A stretch of DNA of 64,000 bases from Hyaloperonospora brassicae (GCA_947650285.1 CANTFL010001198.1:434001-498000); one strand, 5' to 3'; shown: positions 1 through 12,000, counted from the stretch's first letter. Program-made: numbers and translations. Notes: generated by a model from the sequence alone, not told the origin.

Positions 1-785
1 GGTAGCTTCCCCACAGATCCTGTCGATGCTGGGTCTCGAAGTCGCGATACACGAACACCAACTCTAATAACCAGCCAGTTGCGTGGAATGAGACCGGGGT
101 GGATTGGCTCGGATAGTGGTCCTAAGGATCTTGCTGGTATATTGTCAACACTTAGGCTGAGGTGGCCAGCCGTGAACTCGACTCTGTTTCAGGCGGAGCA
201 GCGTTGGATGGGGAACGGTGGGTGATGGAAAGAGGTAATTTTGTTGCCGCGTAAGAAGCTGAAATAAGGTATCCACGTTCATCTCTACCTTGCAGGTCAA
301 GCTGACACGACAAACCGACCACGGATGCACGTGGTGGTCGGACCAGGGTAACCGATCGCGGTATCCGGGAAACCATTCAGCGCGGGGTACCGGGTGGGGG
401 CCAAACGGTCGTATTCATTGAGTAGAAGAAAAACATTCTTGGCTTCCCGCACGTCACTGGTCATGCTGACCGATCCGTCGGAGTCGCTTGACGCTTCGCC
501 AAACAGGTCCACCTTCGAGACTGGACGCTTTGCAGGTGTTGCGGATTCACTCGAAGGTTGGGGTAATCCAGACTTGGGTCTAAGAAAATCTACGGGAATC
601 GGGGAAGATATCAATCCGGAAGAAGGCGGAGCTTTACTCGGCTATTCACGACGCTGCAACGAGAAGCGCGATCCAGACAAGGCGGCCAGAGTATCTTCTT
701 CAGAAAAGTCGAACGGCTCTGGTCGAAGAGCGGCAGATCGCTGGCTGGGACCTTCTGATCCCGCTTACTTCCACTTTGGGAGACG

Positions 786-1030
786 GACCGTGTTCTACTC
801 GCGGTGCCTTGAATCGATGGAGCCCGTGCAGATTCTGACGTCGTTTTGGACTCGTCAGAGCAAGTTGATCGGGCGCACTGACGCGGGGTGCTCTAGATCT
901 GGAAGCGGATCGTTTTGTACTCGCGGTGTCTTGAGTCAAGGTAGTCCGGGCCGATCCTGACGTAGCTTTGGACTCGTCAGAGGTAATCTTGAAGGTCGCG
1001 CAGAGACGCCGGGTGCTCCATCCGATCCGG
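786..1030. repeat. Tandem duplication, unit about 122 bp
   Basis: The words TACTCGCGGTG (796 and 918) and TTTGGACTCGTCAGAG (845 and 967) recur exactly 122 bp apart. The stretch is therefore about two copies of a 122-bp unit with moderate divergence. It lies inside the decayed minus-strand coding region. A 122-bp unit is not a multiple of three, so the duplication shifts frame. Confidence 0.6.
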
Positions 1031-1619
1031 GGTTTTGGACATGTATCACTGGTCTAGTGAATCGCGGGGACTCATCGTCTAATTTAGCCGAAGGGAAATT
1101 CGCCTATTTCTATCCGGATCGCGTCATCTTTGCGGCGCAGAGACGCGTGGTTGGGTGATTGAGATCCGTGGACCTGGATCGCTTGCCGGTTGATGACGTA
1201 GCGGAAGCCGTGGAAGAGACATTTAAAGATGGTTAAAGCGATCCAGACGCCAATAAAGCCAGGTGAGTCTGGAGAACGCATCGATCGCGAATAGCCGAGG
1301 TACATATCTGTTTCCAGTCCGATGCTTGAATGAGTAGACGATCCACCTGGGCGTTCCGATCCGCGAGGGCCGATCGCAGCCGCTGCAACTCCGCATGTAC
1401 GCGCCCGTGGGCGCGAAGGAGATCTTGCTATGTCTTAGACAGATCTTACAACGCTATTCTGGACGTGTCAAGTTTCTTATCAACTCTGTCGAAGGTTTCT
1501 TGTATTTGGATACCTTGGCCGTGGCGACTTGGAGATCGTCCTACGAATTTTGTCCTGCAGCAGGTAGACGCGAAGATAACTCTCCCACTTGCTGTTGAGC
1601 GGGTAAACGGTATTTATGA

Positions 1620-1850
1620 AGGCGCCGATCTTCTGATCGTCACACGAATTCCGTTCCGCAGCAGCTAGACCCGAAGCCAACTCTTTCACTTGCTGTTGGG
1701 TGATGAACGATTCTCGAAGGCGCCGATCCTCTGATCGTCACACGAATTCTGTTCCGCAGCAGCTAGACCCGAAGCCAACCTTGTCCACTTGCTGTCGAGC
1801 GATGAACGATTCTCGAAGACGCCAATTCTCTGATCTTTTCGACTTCTGTT
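1620..1850. repeat. Tandem repeat of about 99 bp encoding 33-residue coiled-coil units
   Basis: CTGATCGTCACACGAATTC recurs at 1633 and 1731, and a weaker third start (CTGATC) is at 1830, giving spacings of 98 and 99 bp. On the minus strand each unit encodes a 33-residue segment containing LAAAERNSCDDQ or its decayed form. The 98-bp step is a 1-nt loss that breaks the frame. Confidence 0.6.
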
Positions 1851-2363
1851 CGGCTTCTAAGAGGGCTGTCTTGAGTTCTCGGACCATGTGATCTTGACCC
1901 AAACGACGTGCTAACTCCGTCTGGATCCCGTGCAACCTCTCCATCAAATCTTAACGATCGATCCAGAGGCCAAGATAACGCGCTTGGACATAGGTCGCCA
2001 GGCGCGGCGCGATCTCGGCGTACGAGAGAAATTGTGTCTGAAGTCGATAGATCTGCGTTTTCTGGTCCCGACACACTTCCTCCAACGAGTGGTAGTCTGC
2101 GACAACCGCTTCCCGCAGTTCCAGTTGGGGTACAGTGCCGCGATCCCCGCAGCTAAAGTATCGCAATCCAACAAGGATGCAGGGCCCACTTGAAACAAAG
2201 GCAATACGAAATGCTCTCCGCCAGTCGAAACCGGCAGTGGAAGGGAAAGAGGAATCGAATTAGCAGCCTCCGAGCTGGAAGGTGCGGGCGATATAGGATC
2301 TATGGACATTGTGGGTGCACAGTCGATTGAAACTGTATATCGATAGCCGGTGCAAAGGGCGAT

Positions 2364-3758
2364 TGTGGAGAAGTGCAGAAGAATAATGATGGAAAGTGTG
2401 GATCGCGCCTACTGCATTTAGTGCGAGATCGATTTGATTGGTGGAGTGCTCTCGGAGATAGGCCCGTTGGCACAAATGATGGTGTCACACGACTGAGTGA
2501 CAGGAAATGACTGTGGGAATTGTGCAGATTGATCTACCGAACGTTCAAGAAGGATTATAGTCAAGGATCGACGATTGACCGATCGCGATCCGCGATCGAA
2601 GGTTTGGATCACCAAGGTACAAGAAACGGATCACTCAAGGGGTGAAAATTAACTGGAGTACTGGATCGCTAATGCCAATGCGATATAAGCTAATATGGAA
2701 GCAATCTGGAAGAGTGGATCGTCAAGATAATCAAGTATGCGAAGTTTCGGACGTGACGGCGATCCGACATTGGATGCCCGATTGAAGATGCAACCGATCG
2801 ACCACGATCTATCCTGGGCGTGTACTGCTGATCGTTGGGGATCACATAATTGGTGTGGATCACATACCTCGATCCACTGCAATGCGATCCACTGCACTGC
2901 GATCCACTATATCGCGATCCCCTGCACCGCGATCCACTACGGAGGAATCCACTATGGAGAGACATACTATAAAGAGGATTGAGGTGGATCACATAATTGG
3001 TGTGGATCACATACCACGATCCACTGCAATGCGATCCCCTATATCGCGATCCCCTGCACCACGATCCACTATGGAGGGATACACTATGGAGTGTCTGCCG
3101 TGGACCACTTGATGCAAGAGGTGAATGACATAGAATGGCGGTGCACAACAATTGACCTAGTGAACAGATTCGCATAGTCATAGGTTTCGGATTTGGTTGG
3201 TTGACATTAAACAGAATTGAATTTGCAATAAAAACACGCGTTGACTTCTCCCGGGCAGAAACTTTGGCCTCCCGTCGAACAGAGAGCAACCCACGTCTGT
3301 GCAATCTTCGCCCTTGGATTGTTTGGCCAGGCGGAAAATCAGTTCTCCCCCCTCCCCCAACTGCGATCGCACGCAGGGAACCTAACGGTTCAGATTCAAG
3401 ATCGCGAGACGGCTCAAGTGGTCAGAAGGCTCGCGGATCAAGAATCACCCTTGGACAAAGGCGACTCTGGGAGAGCGCCCGAGTATACACGCGATCGAGT
3501 GAAGAATTTCCAAGCGATCCGCACCTACATTTGACCGGGTAAAGCATTTCCACCCGATCAACCCTTATCCCTAAGACGGTCAAGTTCAGCTTCAGCTCGA
3601 GTCCGCCGAGGAGAGCGCAACCCGCTCCACCGACGGGTACACAAGAGGAGCAAGAAGACACAGAGAACGGAATCGGGGTATTATCTCCATTAGTCGGTTG
3701 TCCGGGTGCCAGTGGATAATCGGGAATACAAGGAATATGTGATCACCACTCCAACACA
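2364..3758 (+). mobile_element. LTR of gypsy family A (plus orientation)
   Basis: This is a long terminal repeat of about 1.4 kb bounded by TGTGGAG at 2364 and CCAACACA at 3758. It is the reverse complement of LTRs at 13480, 16744, 23274 and 40035. Shared blocks include the segment around 3200-3560 and the end reading GATCACCACTCCA. The U3 side (left) carries GATC-rich repeats. The bases just left of 2364 (GGTGCAAAGGGCGA) are purine-rich, as expected of a polypurine tract if this is a 3' LTR. I find no matching target duplication. On the right it abuts chromovirus H1 in the middle of the protease-RT linker, so it truncates that element. Confidence 0.75.
2868..3090. repeat. GATC-rich short tandem repeats in U3
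   Basis: About ten iterations of CGATCCACTGC-like 13-20 bp words (CGATCCACT, CGATCCCCTGC) occur in two clusters, 2868-2940 and 3017-3078. Each cluster is preceded by TGGATCACATA. The same style of GATC-dense low-complexity sequence occurs in the U3 of other family A LTRs and in the spacer of the inverted repeat at 35.5-36.06 kb. Confidence 0.7.
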
Positions 3759-5330
3759 CAGAGTATGTGTATGTTGTTGATATTTGGTCGGAAACAGTGT
3801 TTTCGGAGAGCGAACGGGTTATTAGCAGTTCATCGATGAACGAAAGCGTCCTCGATGAAAATAATCGGATCGGAGATATGTATTTTAATCCTGGAAGTCG
3901 CTCCATGCAAATTCTTTGTATAAGGATTTGATAAACTTTAAGGATGCGTTACCTGAATCCGTACCTTGCGAGTTGCCTTAGGATAAAGCCACTCGACACG
4001 AGATCAACTCAGACCAGGCTCGAAGTACTGCGTCATGAAGTAGTGGCCACTGCCTCGTGAACAAGTCGTCGCGATCAACAAGTTCTTTGCCGATCGCTTT
4101 GCAACGGGCCATGTGAGGGAATTAACTTCCCCTCACAGCTCTCCGTCGTTCTGTGTGCGAAAGGCCCCAGGATAATGGCGGCTAGTCCACGCATTTAACA
4201 AATTGAACGCTGCAACGGTACGGGCTCAGACGCCGATACCAAGGAAGGACGTGATCATAGATGGTATGTCTAAGCGTACTATATTCTCGTCCATGGATCT
4301 GATGAATGGATTCTATCATATCGTCATGCGGGAACGGGGCATCCCGTACACAGCAGTGAGCACCCCAAGCGGGATGCTGTGGGAGTAGCTAGTGATGCCA
4401 CAAGGGCTGAGTAATTCCCCTGCAACGTTCAGCAGATGTGTCACCAGTGTGTTGAGACCGGTGCGATATTTCGCACCGAGTTACTTCGACGATGCGTTCG
4501 TCCATAGCCCGGATATGGACAAAAAGACGGAAGTTAAAGTTCACAGAACGCACATTTGTCAGGTTCTTCAACTTATGCGCAAGCATAAGTTGTATGCCAA
4601 CCTCAAGATTTGTATATTCGCGGCTAGCAAAATACCATCTCTTGGGTGAATGATGAGCAAGAATGGCGCACTCCCTGATCCCGAAAAGATCAAGGCCATC
4701 CCTGATTGGCCATTGCCAGTCGATGTCAAGGGACTGCGGAAGTTCCTTGGGGTAGCGGCGTACTTGCACAAGTATTCGCGTAACTATGCCGAGATGACTA
4801 TTCATCTTTCTTATTTACTAAAGAAAAATGTGAAGTGGAAATGGAACGCTGATTGCCAGCGTTCATTTGAAGGTATCAAGAAAAGCTTGGCGCAATCGCC
4901 CATCTTGGCGATTGCAGATCAGGGCATACCATTTCATGTGGTCTGTGACGCCATCAATTTTGCAATCAGCTGTGCATCGATGCAATACGACACAGACGGC
5001 GCGGAGCGCGTCGTTTGCAATCAATCACGTCAGGTGAAACCATCCGAACGCAATTACCCAGTGCAAGACAAGAAAATACTTGCCATAAAATATGCACGGG
5101 TAAGTTTCGCGTCTATCTCTTAGGAGATAGACCGTTCAATGTCTATGCGGACCATGCGTCATTACGCACAGTTGTAAACAGTCCCCACCTCTCGCAACAA
5201 ATGGCGAGGTTGTTGTTTTCCTTCGCGGAATATAACTTCTCGGTAGAGCACAAACCAGGACGACTGAAGTCGTCGCGTATGCAGTATCACGTCGTCCCGA
5301 TTTCGAGTCGACTGAGCGCATTAACAGTGA
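3759..5330 (+). pseudogene. pol: pol remnant: linker, reverse transcriptase, RNase H (H1)
   Basis: The translation in broken frames matches H5 pol. It shows the linker with a decayed ENERV...SSSMDES motif, then a degenerate form of the leader FPESVPCELPKDK, then RT. The RT has FNKLNAATVRAQTPIPRKDV (about 4195-4255), SSMDLMNGFYHIVMRE, and the catalytic box as SYFDDAFVHS (about 4480). The thumb GLRKFLGVAAYLHKYS (4728-4775) precedes RNase H (VCDAINFAISCASMQYD, then ADHASLRT near 5150). An in-frame TAG replaces a Trp codon near 4386, and there are frame changes near 4640 and 5100. It is non-functional. Confidence 0.85.
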
Positions 5331-5334
5331 GGCC

Positions 5335-6300
5335 ATGCCCACTATTGCGGCGCTATCATTCAGCGTGCCGTCATCGCCTTTGCTCGACGACGTGCGGAAG
5401 GCGTACGCAGGAGATACGAATCTCCTCCGTTTGATGGGTCACCTTGCAAAACCATCCCGGAAATCTTTGCTGGATTTGCCGGCTCTATACTGTTCCTCTT
5501 TGGATCGGTACACAACTCGCAATGGCCTACTGTTTTACACAGCATTTACTGACGACACCCTTCGTGGCGTCGTTCCCGATCATGACGATTTGCGTTTACG
5601 CATCATGTTCGAATGTCACGATGCGCCATCAGGCGGACATCGTGATAGAGGAATACTTACCTTACAGGAAGTCGGAACTTTTATTGGCCCCGCCAGTATC
5701 AGTTTGTCCGGAAGTACATTCGTTATTGCAAGGTCTGCCAATGGGTGAAGCCTAGTCATTTATACCGTGCACCGGTACAACCTCTGTCGGTACCGGCAGA
5801 ATGTTGGAAGTCCGCTTCCATGGACTTTGTCTTCAGGTTTCCCGAAGACACTTACAAGAATAATGGTTCTCTTTTGTTTGTCGATCGTTTCAGCAAGATG
5901 GTGCATCTCGCTGCGGTCCCCGAGTCGATCACGGCTCAAGGCTGTGCGCGTGTCTTCATAGAAACGATATGTCGACTCCACGGATTACCCCGTGAACTCG
6001 TATCCGACCGTGAACCTCGGTTCACGGCGGAGTTTTGGCAATCCGTGTTCCGCACTTTGTAAAAACACGGTTGAAGATGTCAGCCTCTGACTATCCTGAA
6101 ACAGATGGTCAGACAGATCGTTCAAACCGTGTCCTCATAGAAATATTTTGAGGATATGTCAACTCCTTTTCGAGTTGGAGTGAGTTCTTGCCGATGGTCG
6201 AATTTGCTATCGACAATTTCGTGCATGCGTCAACAACGCATACACCGTTCTACGTGAATGGCTTACGCAACCCACGTGTTCCTGCCCTGATACAGAGTGA
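5335..6300 (+). pseudogene. pol: pol remnant: integrase core (H1)
   Basis: This has an integrase zinc-binding region around 5600-5740 and the catalytic core. Visible motifs are SMDFVFRFPED (first Asp region), LFVDRFSKMVHLAAVPES, RLHGLPRELVSDREPRF (second Asp) and a decayed DYPETDGQTDRSNRVL near 6090 containing the Glu-region motif. A stop truncates the frame at 6060-6062, and another break lies near 6150. The order matches H5 exactly. Confidence 0.85.
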
Positions 6301-7454
6301 CTCTGGGTGAAGGGGGGAGGGACTCGCTCGAGAAAAACCGTTTTGGCTTTTGCTCATCACGTATCATCGAACATGCCGATACGTTCGGTGCCGATGTCGG
6401 TAATTCAGACATCTACGAAGTCAACCTTAGCAGTAGCGATGACGCTGATGACGATGGTGGCATATTCAGCATCTTCAATGATAGTGCCAGTGAGTTTGTC
6501 AACACCCTCGCTTGTGAGGAGAAGGACCTCCTATCATTGCGCACGAAGCGCACTAAAAGACAAAAAACCGAGTCAGCAGAAAACTTCCTGTTGAATCGTG
6601 AGACAGTAGTCCGTTTCGTTCATAACTCCATTTCTAGAGCGGTGGATTGCCAAAAGACGGATCGTAGACAATATTGGAAGAACTAATGCTCTTTAATTTA
6701 CGGTTAATAGACTAGTTCTACTGTCTACCTATTGCCTACCTAGACGTGCAGTCACTAAGGTCGGTAGTAGTAAAATACTACAGAAATACATTGGTCCTTT
6801 TCGTGTTTTACACCACAAAGGCAACGTATACACGAATGAGTTGACTCGTAGGATGCGCACGCATCATAAATTTTATGTTGGTCGTCTCCTCCTGTACAAT
6901 CAGTACGAGGTCGTTTCCGAGAACGAAGACAGACGCCACGCTCGAGAAATTCTGACAGATTCTTGTGATCACGGAACAAACTCTCATGTTGGTTCTTCAG
7001 CATGCCCTCTCGCGACGAATCTCGCGTTCGTTCTCAAGCTGAGCGAACGCAAATTCAGTCCGGTACTTCGACCGATCGGTACGGCGAAGTCGCACAGTCG
7101 TCAGCAAGTCATGCCGACGACTGAATTCGTGCTCCACGTCCTCCCTTAAGTCAGTTAGGATGTGTTCATAGCTACCAAAATAATCCTCCAGGCCTGGCGG
7201 CTGAGCTTGGCCTCGTCTTTCCACCACTGTCGGAACCACTGGTGGAATATCACGGTAGTCGACGCTTTCACGTGGGGCGTATCTTGAGCCACCGCGTGAA
7301 GAACGGCAAGCGGACAAGTTACCTTGTACGCTGGCGAGGGTATCCACCTTCTTTTGACAGCTGGGAGACTCGGTTCCACCTGCTGGCTAATGTTGAAGGT
7401 CTCGTCTGCCAGCACGACGAGACTTATCCGATTGTTTCTGGAGACAATCGGTAA
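6297..7454 (+). pseudogene. pol: pol remnant: integrase C-terminus and chromodomain (H1)
   Basis: An acidic linker (DDADDDGGIFSIFNDSASE) is followed by ESAENFLLNRETVVRFVHNS, a GPFRVLH-like SH3-type segment (about 6796) and HHKFYVGRLLLYNQYE. The chromodomain is at about 7255-7430, with KNGKRTSYLVRWRGYPPSFD and WETRFHLLANVEGLVCQHDE. Chromodomains of this group are thought to guide integration to particular chromatin. A decayed antisense gene overlaps on the opposite strand. The frame changes at a G-run near 6310. Confidence 0.8.
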
Positions 7455-8438
7455 GCTCGCGTTTTTTGCGCTTGTAGACAAAATTGAAAGTTTGCAATCG
7501 TGTCCCGCGTCTTCGTCGAAATGTGGACCCTTCCCATGGGCAAACTTAGGGAAAAGGCTTCCCTTTTAGCGCGCTACGAGTTGTCTGCACAACTTGCTGA
7601 ATGGTCACCCTATGTAAGAAAATGAATGCCTGCCTCGCGCGACAAACGATGCGACCGGTAATTTTTACCAGTTGGCGTGCGCTTTTCAAACTTGATGCGT
7701 ACTGTATCAAGTTTTTGCAGCCACGTTCCTCATTCAATATTGTTTGCATTTTGAACTAACCCGTTCCACACTCCCAAAAGAGAGTTCTTAGCACGCGTTT
7801 GGTTACCGTTGTACCATTTGTGCTCAATGAAAGCATCGATATACAAGGTCTCTTCAGCGCGAAAATTCTTCGCGCTGAATTTAATATTATGGAGGTCACT
7901 CGCATCAAATAATTGAATTCGATGGTTTTGTTTTTGTCACGTGAGACAAGCCGTTGATGAGCTTTTCGGGCAAACTTCAAGTTTATAGCTCATCAATCTT
8001 CAACGTGGTACTTTCTACGGTACCACAATTCTCAGGAAGACGACGGTTTGCGCCATCGTCAACGTGCTCGTGCAAAGACGCACGTGTTGACCGTGGTGAT
8101 GAGTAACCATACCCACCATTTTACTCATTATCGCTGCCAGACAGACTGTGACGCAAGTCGCGAGTCCGTTTGTTCAGCAGTTTCGTTGATAAAGAAAGAG
8201 GCACCGCAGGTGGTCGCGATGGCTGTGCTGCCTTTCTCGAGTCAGATTTGTCTGAATCGCTAGGGTTGATGACCCCTAACTCGAAGTCATCGTGTGCACG
8301 AGGTGTGAAACCACGTGCGCCTGCAGCAACTGGTGCTGTAGACAGAGAACAAGCAGCAGAAGGCGAACTTTCTGCCGCAGGGGATGACGCAGCGACAGGC
8401 TGTGTATTCTTGGAGTCAACCCGCATAGACATAGACAT
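6755..8438 (-). pseudogene. Decayed antisense ORF of chromovirus H1
   Basis: Broken minus-strand frames are homologous to the 487-codon antisense ORF of H5. The N-terminal part 8438-8121 keeps GARGFTPRAHDD and TRDLRHSLSGSDNE. The middle 7347-6997 keeps GGSRYAPRESVDYRDIPP and a charged helix. The end 7003-6755 keeps NLSEFLERGVCLRSRKRPRTD. The ORF starts about 130 bp inside the 3' LTR and runs back over the chromodomain. The relative phase (first codon positions facing each other) equals that in H5. Function is unknown. Confidence 0.7.
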
Positions 8439-8566
8439 GACATATGCGAGGCAAGGTTAGTAATAAATGGATCTGACCAAATAAGTACTCCCTGTCCTGA
8501 CGGTGTCCAACGGGTGGCCATGTAGTTTCCGATAGTCACCGTGTGACAATCAGTTACGGCGGATGA

Positions 8567-9005
8567 TGTAACGGGGTAGCCCGTTACATGATAATGTCAT
8601 TAAGAGGCAAATGGCAATATAGAACACAACGTTGAACATTCTTTTTACATTATCGCTACGTATAGTGATATTTTCGGGACTTAATAATTTACCTATTGAT
8701 TGATATTGTGAGTACATCAACCCACCAATCGCTGCTAGACGCGCGCTATGGGTGGTAAGTAGGCTGTATCATACGTTTAGTTAGATTGACATAATTAAGT
8801 CAGGACGAACAGAGAAACAAGAGTTATAGGACTCAATTGTATTAAACAATAGTTTCACTTTTTCCTACATCCAAAGTCATGCCTTAGTTGTTCATCCTTT
8901 CTCTGCATAGTGTTTACACTTGGCAGGGCACTGACCTTCGCTGTTGTCAGTAAAATTTGAGTCCGTACTAGCAGACCAGTACGTACCTGTCGGTGCCCCG
9001 TTACA
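8567..9005 (+). mobile_element. 3' LTR of H1
   Basis: The LTR starts TGTAACGGGGTAGCCCGTTA and ends GGTGCCCCGTTACA, so its ends are inverted repeats (TGTAACGGGG/CCCCGTTACA). It is the counterpart of the H5 LTR at 56819-57208 and is diverged from it. The bases before it (GTTACGGCGGATGA) are a decayed version of the H5 polypurine tract. Confidence 0.8.
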
Positions 9006-12000
9006 GAACACCTTTGTCTATAATAATGAGGACAACGGTCGCCAAGACTAAACACAAAAATATCGTGCAATGCAATACATAAATAAAAAAATCTTACCAG
9101 ACGCAAGATACGAGTCACATATTTTTTGCTAAAGGCAATGGTTTAGTGGCTCTAATGGGATGCCGCTAAACAAAGTGAGGTATAATCAATATGCCAAAGT
9201 TTACCTAATGGATCTAAGTCCATTCAATGCGTGATGCGGAGTTAGTTCCGATAGCAAATCTCCGAGAAAGGGGGTAAGTCAATTAATAGGCGAGACTTAA
9301 GCGAAAGTTCCCCGATCCGGAACCGTAAATCGACTTTTCAAATTCATGAATTACAAAATTCATGTTCAATTATGCAAAAAGTAAAGTTTGCAGGCTACTG
9401 TGATAGTGATGGATGAACAAACATGACATCTAGCGGCACATAAAACTCGACCGTTTGGGAATATATATTAATCGATCAAGATAGAACGGCTCTATGCGGG
9501 TCCGCGTTCTGCATTTGTCTAGGATGATTTTTCCGAAGGGTTTCATGAACGACAGATGCGTGCGAATTGCAGAAGACCACTACGTTTCCGATAAGTGTAA
9601 TCGCAGACATGACGCGACTTCCAGCAATAATATGATGTGTGTCATCATTCACGATATAACGACCAAAATATAATATACTGGATATACGTATCTTTACAAT
9701 ATCATAACTAATATAAGAGACACGGATCAGAATTTGTATGTCACTGTGATATATGGCGGTCCTGGTCGTTGCGCGAGATATTGATCTTGACCACTTTGGC
9801 ACCGAAAGTCGGTCAAGCACAATAGATAAATGATGCTTCGAGCTTACATATTAGATTGGTGACATAAGTTATAAGAAAACCAACAAAGCATGATTGACGT
9901 GAAACTTATAGCTTAATCGATAGGTTTTGGGACAATGTCAAACGTGTTAATCTATAGGCCAGTGGAAGGTTACCATATTGACGCCGTAAATGAAATTTAA
10001 GTACATTTCGCTCGATCCATAATAATGATATCAGAATGCAGCCCATAGATTAGGACACGCTTAATGTCAAGAATAATTTACTTTATTATACGTACTTATG
10101 TAAATATTACAACTATTTGGATCTCGGCGTTATCAATAGAGAAAAGGTCACAAGAATGTATCATATGTGTATAGGGGAAGCAACTCGCAAGAGGGTGATT
10201 TTAGCTCGAAGGATATTTAGTAGTGAAGTGCTTTCGAAAGTAATAGACCCGAAGGTCATAACGAGGTACAATTAAGGGGCCACCCACCAGGAAGGTGTGC
10301 CCGATGGCGTAAGGTCGAAAGTGGTTGGACCTTTATAAGATAAAGGCCCGCAGAACTGATGAAGAGACGACCGTTTCCAAGGGACCATTTATGAGGTACT
10401 CACAGTAAGACGACCACGCTTCCTCATTAGTAGACGTGATTATCTCACCAGTGAGCCTGGTTCCCTCACCGGTGGACCTAGACCCTCGGCGGTAGACCTT
10501 GTTCCCTCTCCGGTAGACCTAAATCCCTCATCCACAGACCTGGTTCCCTCATCCGCAGACGTGGGTCCCTCATTGGTAGACGTGGTTCACTCATTCGTAG
10601 AACAGGGTTCATTGCTAGTAGACCCGTTCGCTTAAGGTAAAAATAATCCTGAACAGTCACATAAACCGTCAGTGCACCGGGCAAGGATAGAGAAAAGAAG
10701 CTAAGGACAAGACTATATCGAATCCTACTCAATGTGCGATGTATGCGACACGTCGTCGTCGTGCTTAAATGGATACTTGTTTAGTCTTCCGGCCTGTTTT
10801 GGGGAAGGGATACACTTTCTCCCCGTTAGAGACAGTTTCGTGGAGAGACCAAGTGCTAATAGAACCTCAAAAAGTTTTTGACCTGTTGGTTTGTCGAGTA
10901 GCAACCATCTCAAGAACCGCTATCGGAAGCGAACTCCCAACCTAGCGGTTAGGGAGTACGGTGTAAGACATAAGTTTAACAACCCTGTGATTATTCTAAA
11001 TGCCGGGAGCGACAAGCTACCTGTAAAATTTGGATATAAGCCAACTCTCGACCCGATTGATCGAGTGGTCATCCTACTGGCCCACCGAGTGAAGCATATC
11101 CACGTGGGGCAGAGTTCTACCTCAGGTACGGCTAACACAGCCCAGTATTTGTATGAGTCTACCGAATATTATAAACTGCCAGCCGACGGGTACACAAGGT
11201 GAGTCAAGGTCTATACGCGACATCGGAATACCTTCCATAAGTCGGTAGTCCGGCACATTGAGTGTTTTGGAGGATCATTACGCAGTTTTGAGACCCCACT
11301 CCAGTATAACATCTTGCGGAGTAGAATATGTGTGGTGGTATATATGGTATCGTTTTGATCGAGTAAACCAACATCATTGAATTTGCTGGCATGAGACGAT
11401 ATCGAATCCTTTTCCGGGAAAGCAGATCTAGCGCTTTGAGCACGACTCGCCTCAATTAATTTTATATTCGCAAGATGGGTAATGGTGAAATAATAAGAGG
11501 CGACTGTACTGCAATACTATACCGCAAGTGCGACAAATAAACGGTATGGAAAGCAAAGATTGGCGGACCGACACAGCTCTAATTTAATACGGTAAATGAA
11601 AGTATGACCGCGTGGCCACGAGGTAAAAATAAAATGTGACCAGTAATTAAATCACATAAAGTATTTTAAGACATTTTAGGCACCATCACAACAAGATCGA
11701 TTAGCGATATTACGTCACGGTCGAAAACCAACAAGATCGGTTATGTAAATTCATATAAGCAATCGCAAACTTTAAAGGACCGACTCGAAGCAATACTCAT
11801 GATTCTCGAGGCCTTTTGCAAAATCTTTAGCCAGCTTGGCCTACGACAAGTAATCTAAAACTAAAGAAAATATACGGATTGATCTTCCGCTTTGTATTTC
11901 GGCAACTCTAAGCGCAGAAAGGAGTATATACGAAGATCATCAAATGACAAATATTGCTTTATCCCCAATTTGCTGGCGGAAATTTCAATGTCGGACGCAA

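Larger units (their letters stand above)
145..2309 (-). pseudogene. Decayed coiled-coil coding region, unidentified
   Basis: I do not recognise this protein. Reading leftwards on the minus strand, broken frames give a Ser/Pro/Ala-rich N-terminus (from 2309), then charged segments such as SLEEVCRDQKTQIYRLQTQF (about 2070) and ELARRLGQDHMVRELKTALL (about 1900). These look like amphipathic coiled coil and include imperfect 33-residue repeats. A basic Ser/Arg-rich part (939-700) and an acidic Ser/Asp part (614-297) follow. No single frame is open throughout. The start lies 55 bp from the adjacent plus-oriented LTR at 2364. This is the position and polarity of the antisense ORFs in the chromoviruses further right, so it may be the antisense ORF of a plus-strand element whose body lies left of the window. 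That link is inference. Confidence 0.3.
3759..9005 (+). mobile_element. Decayed chromovirus H1 (Ty3/gypsy), 5' truncated
   Basis: This is a plus-strand chromodomain gypsy element of the same family as H5 at the right end of the window. It begins inside the protease-RT linker where the family A LTR ends, and runs through RT, RNase H, integrase and chromodomain to a 3' LTR at 8567-9005. It has many stops and frameshifts. gag and most of the protease are missing. Several perfect hairpins seen in H5 are still recognisable here (for example 5110-5131), while others have mismatches. Confidence 0.85.

Noticed and set aside
394..960. 188-codon plus-strand ORF
   Set aside because: It overlaps the minus-strand frames that have protein-like composition, contains a 122-bp tandem duplication that is not a multiple of three, and shows no recognisable motif. 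Treated as a shadow.
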